NCBI GenBank assembly: GCA_963746275.1
Contig: CAVVAX010000011.1
Location: 1-64,000, forward strand
Direction of reading: 5' to 3'
DNA: 64,000 nt
Origin: JAEULH01 sp963746275
GTDB taxonomy: Bacteria; Pseudomonadota; Alphaproteobacteria; Rhodospirillales; Defluviicoccaceae
This document shows, in pieces, positions 58,524 through 64,000 of this stretch; the first letter of the stretch is position 1, and each line of letters opens with the position of its first letter. The notes under the pieces were generated by a model that was given only the letters and a program-made list of their open reading frames with translations, did no database searches and had not been told where the DNA came from. The translations under genes and the position numbers were made by a program.

Positions 58524-59271
58524 CCGCCGGCGTCATCGTCCAGGCGCGCATGGGCTCGACCCGCCTGCCGGGCAAGGTGCTGATGCAGATGGCCGGGCGC
58601 ACCGTGCTCTCCTGGGTTCTGGAGCGCTGCGCCGCGATCCCCGGCATCGACGGGGTCTGCTGCGCCATCCCCGACGGCGTCGCCGACGAGGACGTCGCCC
58701 GCGAAGCCCGCATGTGCGGCGTGCCGGTGTTCCGCGGCACCGAGCACGACGTCCTTTATCGCTACTACCGCGCGGCCGGCGCGTTCGGCTTTGACACCGT
58801 CATCCGCGTCACCTCAGACTGCCCGCTGATCGACCCTTGGTTGTGCGCCCGGGTGCTCGGCATGTTGAGCGAGGCCGACGTCGACTACGCCTGCAACAAC
58901 CTTCCGCCCAGTTGGCCGCACGGGCTCGACTGCGAGGCCATGAGCTTCGATTGGCTTGCGAGGGCCGCCAAGGAGGCGGAGGAGCCCTACGACCGCGAGC
59001 ACGTCACGCCCTTACATCCGCAGGCACCCGCACGCGCTCCGCGCCAACCTGGCGAAGCCGGGGCGCTCGGCCTACCACCACCGCTGGACCCTCGATACCC
59101 GCCTGGACCTCTGGTTCCTCCAGGAGATGGCGCTTGCGGCTGCCGGAAGGGCCGGCGGCCTGGGACCATCGCGTGCCCCTCGCCGTGGCCGAGGCCGAAC
59201 CGGCGCTCGCCGCGATCAACGCCCTGCCACAGCCGCCGCCGGTCGCCGATCTGCTTGCGGACGCCCGATGA
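58520..59271 (+). CDS. SpsF-like cytidylyltransferase (frameshifted), CMP-sugar synthesis
   Basis: About 250 residues after joining three frames (changes near 59012 and 59130). Starts GVIVQARMGSTRLPGKVL, with DVLYRYYRAA and RVTSDCPLIDP, the SpsF/NeuA-type nucleotide-binding motifs. It ends LAAINALPQPPPVADLL. In this operon it occupies the place of PseF, the pseudaminic acid cytidylyltransferase, but belongs to the SpsF branch. ATGA overlaps at both ends support operonic coupling. Confidence 0.82.
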
Positions 59272-60351
59272 CGGCCGGCCCTCAGGCGGTCTTTCGCTGC
59301 GACGCCGGGCCGGCTTTGGGCGGCGGTCATCTCCGCCGCTGCCTGACCCTGGCCGAGGCGCTGGCGGCGAACGGGTGGCGCATCGCCTTCGCCGTGCGCC
59401 GCGAGAGCCTCGGGTCCGTGCCGCGCGATCTCGCGCTCACGCCCGGCTGGTTCGTGCTCGACGGGCCTGCGGCAGACGAGCCCGCGGAGATTGCTGCCGG
59501 GCTTGGGGCGGCGCGCGCGGATCTCCTCGTCGTCGACCACTACCGCCGCGACCGGCGTTTCGAGGCCTTATGCCGGCGCTTCGCTCGCCGGATCGCGGTC
59601 ATCGACGACCTGGCCGAACGGCCGCACGACGCCGACCTGCTGCTCGATCAGACCTTCGGCCGCTGCGAGAGCGACTACGTCGGGCTGGTCCCTAAGCGCT
59701 GCACGATCCTCTGCGGCAGCCGGTACGCCCTGTTGCGCCCGCCTTTTGCCGAGATGCGCGAGGTGGCGCTGGCCCGCCGCCTCGCCGGCCAACCGGCGAC
59801 GCGGATCCTGATCGGCATGGGGGCAGCCGATGCCGAGGATCTCACGACCATTGCCATCGCTGCGGTGATCGTTGGTGAGCGAGCGCCTCGGGCGGCCGTT
59901 CGCGCTCGACGTCGTGCTCGGCGCCGGCGCGCCCCACCTCGATGCCGTCCGCCGCCGGCTGAGCGCGCTTCCCGCCTGGAGCATCCACGCCGACGCCTCC
60001 GGCAGGACGATGGCCGGGCTGATGGCGTCGGCCGATGTCGCCATCGGCGCCGCCGGGACCACGTCATGGGAGCGCTGCTGCCTGGCGCTGCCGACGGTGA
60101 CCGTGATCGCCGCCGACAACCAGGCGAAGATCGCGGCGGAACTCGCGGCCACCGGCGCCTGCCGGCTCGCCCACGCGAGCAGCCCCGAAAGCATCGCCGC
60201 AGTCCTCGAGGAGCTGTGCCGGGACGCTACGGCACGGCTGGCCATGGCCGAAGCGGCGGCGGCCGTCTGCGACGGCGCCGGTACAAGGCGCGTGGTGGCG
60301 GCCATCGAGGCCATGATCGCGGCCGCGCCGGCCGAGGCGGTGCCGGCATGA
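59268..60351 (+). CDS. pseG: UDP-2,4-diacetamido-2,4,6-trideoxy-beta-L-altropyranose hydrolase, PseG (frameshifted)
   Basis: GT-B-like hydrolase, about 360 residues. Opens with FRCDAGPALGGGHLRRCLTL, the family signature (GxGHxxR) carrying the catalytic His. RIAVIDDLAERPHDADLLLDQ follows. The frame shifts near 59868 into FALDVVLGAGAPHLDAVRRR, then DVAIGAAGTTSWERCCLALP. The stop at 60349-60351 overlaps a small ORF start. Confidence 0.85.
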
Positions 60352-60413
60352 ACGTGCTGGTGCTTTGTCCCCTGCCGGAAGCGGGACTGGCGATGGAGAT
60401 GACCGAGCCATGA
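60348..60413 (+). CDS. 21-residue ORF between pseG and pseI
   Basis: MNVLVLCPLPEAG then LAMEMTEP. It overlaps pseG by ATGA and overlaps the pseI ATG by ATGA at its end, so it behaves as a coupled gene. The beginning (NVLVLCP-type beta strand) looks like the start of a nucleotide- or sugar-binding enzyme. It may be a deleted larger gene, such as a missing PseH or modification enzyme. Its expression is unproven. Confidence 0.4.
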   Translation: MNVLVLCPLPEAGLAMEMTEP

Positions 60414-61509
60414 GCAAAGCGACGAATGCTCCCTCGGACGGCGCGGCAGGCATCGTCATCGACGGCCGGCGGGTTGGTCCCGGAGAGCCGCCGTTCATCG
60501 TCGCCGAGCTGTCCGGCAACCACAACGGCGACCTCGGCCGGGCTTTGGCGATCATTGACGCGGCGCATGCCGCCGGCGCCGACGCCGTGAAGCTGCAGAC
60601 CTACACCGCCGACACGCTCACGCTCGACTGCGACGGCCCGCACTTTCGCATCGAGCGCGGGCCCTGGGCGGGACAGCGCCTCCACGACCTGTACGCGTGG
60701 GCCCACACGCCCTGGGACTGGCACGAGCCGTTGTTCGAGCGCGCCCGCTCTCTCGGCATGAGCATCTTCAGCACGCCGTTCGACGCAACGTCGATCGACT
60801 TCCTCGAGCGGTTCGCGCCGCCGGCCTACAAGATCGCCTCCTTCGAGGCGGTCGACCTGCCGCTGATCGAGCGCGTCGCCGCCACCGGCCGGCCCTTGAT
60901 CCTCTCGACCGGGCTCACCACCGCCGACGAGGTGGACGAGGCGATCGCCGCGGCATTCCGCGGCGCGGGACCGTTAGGCCGTAGCGGCGGGCCGGTCCTG
61001 CTCCACTGCGTTAGCGGCTACCCGAGCGCGCCGGAGGAGGCGCGGCTCGCGCGATGGCGGCGCTGGCTGCCAGAACAGGCCTTGCCGTCGGCCTCTCCGA
61101 CCACAGCCTCGGCACCGCCGTGGCCGTTGCCGCGACCACGCTGGGCGCGGTGATGATCGAGAAGCACCTGACGCTCAGGCGCGCGGACGGCGGTCCCGAC
61201 GCCGCCTTCTCCATGGAGCCGGACGAGCTTGCAACACTTTGCCGCGACTGCCGCACCGCCTGGCGGGCGGCCTATGGCTCCATCGGCGCCGGCCTCGCCA
61301 AGAGCGAAGAGGCCAGCGCCATCTTTCGCCGCTCGCTGTTCGTGGTGGCGGACATAGCGGCCGGCGAGCCGTTCACCGCGGTTAATGTGCGCTCGATCCG
61401 CCCCGGCGCGGGGCTCGCGCCCAAGCACCTGCCCGATATCCTCGGCCGCCGCGCCGCCCGCGCCATCGCCCGCGGGACGCCGCTCGCCTGGGAGATGATC
61501 GCGGGCTGA
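60410..61509 (+). CDS. pseI: Pseudaminic acid synthase, PseI (frameshifted)
   Basis: About 366 residues. NeuB-type synthase: FIVAELSGNHNGDLGRALAI, ADAVKLQTYTADTLTLD, and FSTPFDATSIDFLERF in the TIM barrel. The frame shifts near 61045 (after CVSGYPSAPEEARL) to GLAVGLSDHSLG, VMIEKHLTLRRADGGPDAAF and a C-terminal SAF antifreeze-like domain (GLAPKHLPDILGRRAARA). Condenses the PseG product with PEP. Last gene of the pse operon. Confidence 0.9.
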
Positions 61510-61522
61510 GCAGGCACCGCCA

Positions 61523-61565
61523 GTCAGCTCTTGCCGGTCAGCTCTTGCCGGTCAGCTCTTGCCGG

Positions 61566-61573
<8 letters not shown>
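61523..61573. repeat. 14-bp tandem repeat covering the aceB stop
   Basis: GTCAGCTCTTGCCG repeated three full times plus nine bases. The last partial unit contains the aceB stop codon (61566-61568). Any further C-terminal extension or contraction of aceB by slippage would occur here. Confidence 0.9.
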
Positions 61574-63205
<1,632 letters not shown>

Positions 63206-64000
63206 CTGCGTTCTCCCCATGTCCGCGGCAGCTACCGACAGCCCGGTCGGCCGCTCACGTGGCCTTGGGCTCGCGCCGTGCAACGTCGTGGGGCGCGCAA
63301 CGGCAGCAGCCGGATTTCCGTTTGACATGTGCGGGAATTCGCGACGGCCCGCTTGACAAGAAATCAACACACTAGCGAGCGATGCAGCTACATGTCGGCC
63401 CGGCGCTGGCGGCCGGCTCCGACGATGCGGCACGGCCAGCGCGCTTGCGACGGACGGCTGTGCCGTCGCACGATACGTCTCGCTGCAGAGGCAGGAAACG
63501 ACGCTGACCATGCGCGGTCGGTCGATCCGTGCGAGCCGTGATCGAGACATCTGCCGCCGGCGCGGGCGGCGCGCAGCATGACCGCTGATGCTCTGTTCCA
63601 GGCGGGATCTCGAGCCTGGCTGCGGCAGACGGATCGCGCGGCGGCTCGGGCTCTTCGCACGCGCCGCGTGACCGTAAAGCCTGCAGCTGAACTGCCGCCT
63701 CCGCTGGCGGCCGGCCGGACGAGTCTGCGGCGCGGATCGCTGTGAGCTCGAAGCGCAGCGGCGACGCCGGAGGCTCGAGCGGTCTGCGCCGACTTGGCGG
63801 CGCGGCCTGAAGGCCGAACGACGGTCGGAGCGGGTCGACCTTGAGTCCGACAAGCGTCCTCGTCGATGCCGCGGCGCACTGAGAAGCGCTGCGCGCAGAC
63901 GGAGGAAGAGAAGCGGCTACACGCTACTCCGAACGCTCGCTACGGCGCCCTCGAGCCGCGGATCCCGCTGGACGCCGAGATCCTCGGCGACCGCGTCGGA
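63206..64000. other. Right-edge stretch without a supported gene
   Basis: Nearly 800 bp upstream of aceB. Both strands contain only GC-rich frames without recognisable motifs. TTGACA-like hexamers occur at 63322 and 63353 but lack convincing -10 partners. The terminal ~100 bp may be the start of another gene, which cannot be identified. Confidence 0.35.

Noticed and set aside
63388..63879. Minus-strand frame at the right edge as a gene
   Set aside because: Arg/Ala/Ser-rich translation with no motif, weak start and no support from context.

Overview
The window is high-GC DNA from an alphaproteobacterium, most likely a Rhodospirillales-type lineage. The main grounds are the flagellar regulators FlbD, FlbT and FlaF, the gene order fliF-fliG-fliH-fliN-motA-flbD-flhA-flhF-flhG, a GcvA-like LysR gene divergent from a DUF1127 gene, and several CtrA/PilZ-style proteins. 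No rRNA, tRNA or CRISPR array was recognised.

Layout. 0.2-20 kb: housekeeping and signalling genes. These are two tandem SLC13-type permeases, threonine aldolase, a lipid kinase, two tiny paralogous proteins, a receiver-PilZ protein, uppP, leuA, a haloacid dehalogenase, two hot-dog thioesterases, a dienelactone hydrolase, a PAS-GGDEF-EAL protein, a class A PBP, DUF1127/LysR and an aldo/keto reductase. 20.2-28.2 kb: a decayed exopolysaccharide locus, AT-richer by eye in parts. It holds a tail-fibre/pectate-lyase-like spike, an O-antigen-ligase/polymerase gene interrupted by an IS copy, a second IS5-like copy, a truncated flippase fused to an inverted truncated oxidoreductase, and a heparinase fragment. 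A ~190-bp segment occurs twice in it. 28.3-30.2 kb: a SleB-like cell-wall hydrolase and a YpfJ-type zinc metallopeptidase.

30.5-34.1 kb holds the most interesting system. Three small Sec-exported proteins, low in complexity and rich in alternating Ala/Ser/Thr/Tyr, are followed by a periplasmic C39-like cysteine peptidase (FapD-like) and an outer-membrane beta-barrel (FapF-like). This looks like a reduced or variant functional-amyloid (Fap) secretion locus with cargo unlike FapB/FapC.

35.0-52.1 kb: a compact flagellar block with no frameshifts (fliJ-like, flhG, flhF, flhA, flbD, motA, fliN, fliH, fliG, fliF; flgE, flgD, fliK; then flagellin, flbT, flaF on the other strand). A sigma-54 promoter is visible before fliK and a strong terminator follows flagellin. 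52.1-61.5 kb: a flagellin-glycosylation island made of a SPINDLY-type transferase, a Maf-like DUF115 glycosyltransferase and a pseudaminic-acid pathway (pseB, pseC, SpsF-like cytidylyltransferase, pseG, pseI) coupled by ATGA overlaps. pseH is missing and a 21-codon ORF sits where another gene could be. 61.6-63.2 kb: malate synthase A on the minus strand. The last ~0.8 kb has no gene I can support.

Many otherwise normal conserved genes carry single-base frameshifts, above all from 52 to 63 kb. I read these as probable sequencing indels rather than true pseudogenes, in contrast to the structurally rearranged exopolysaccharide region.
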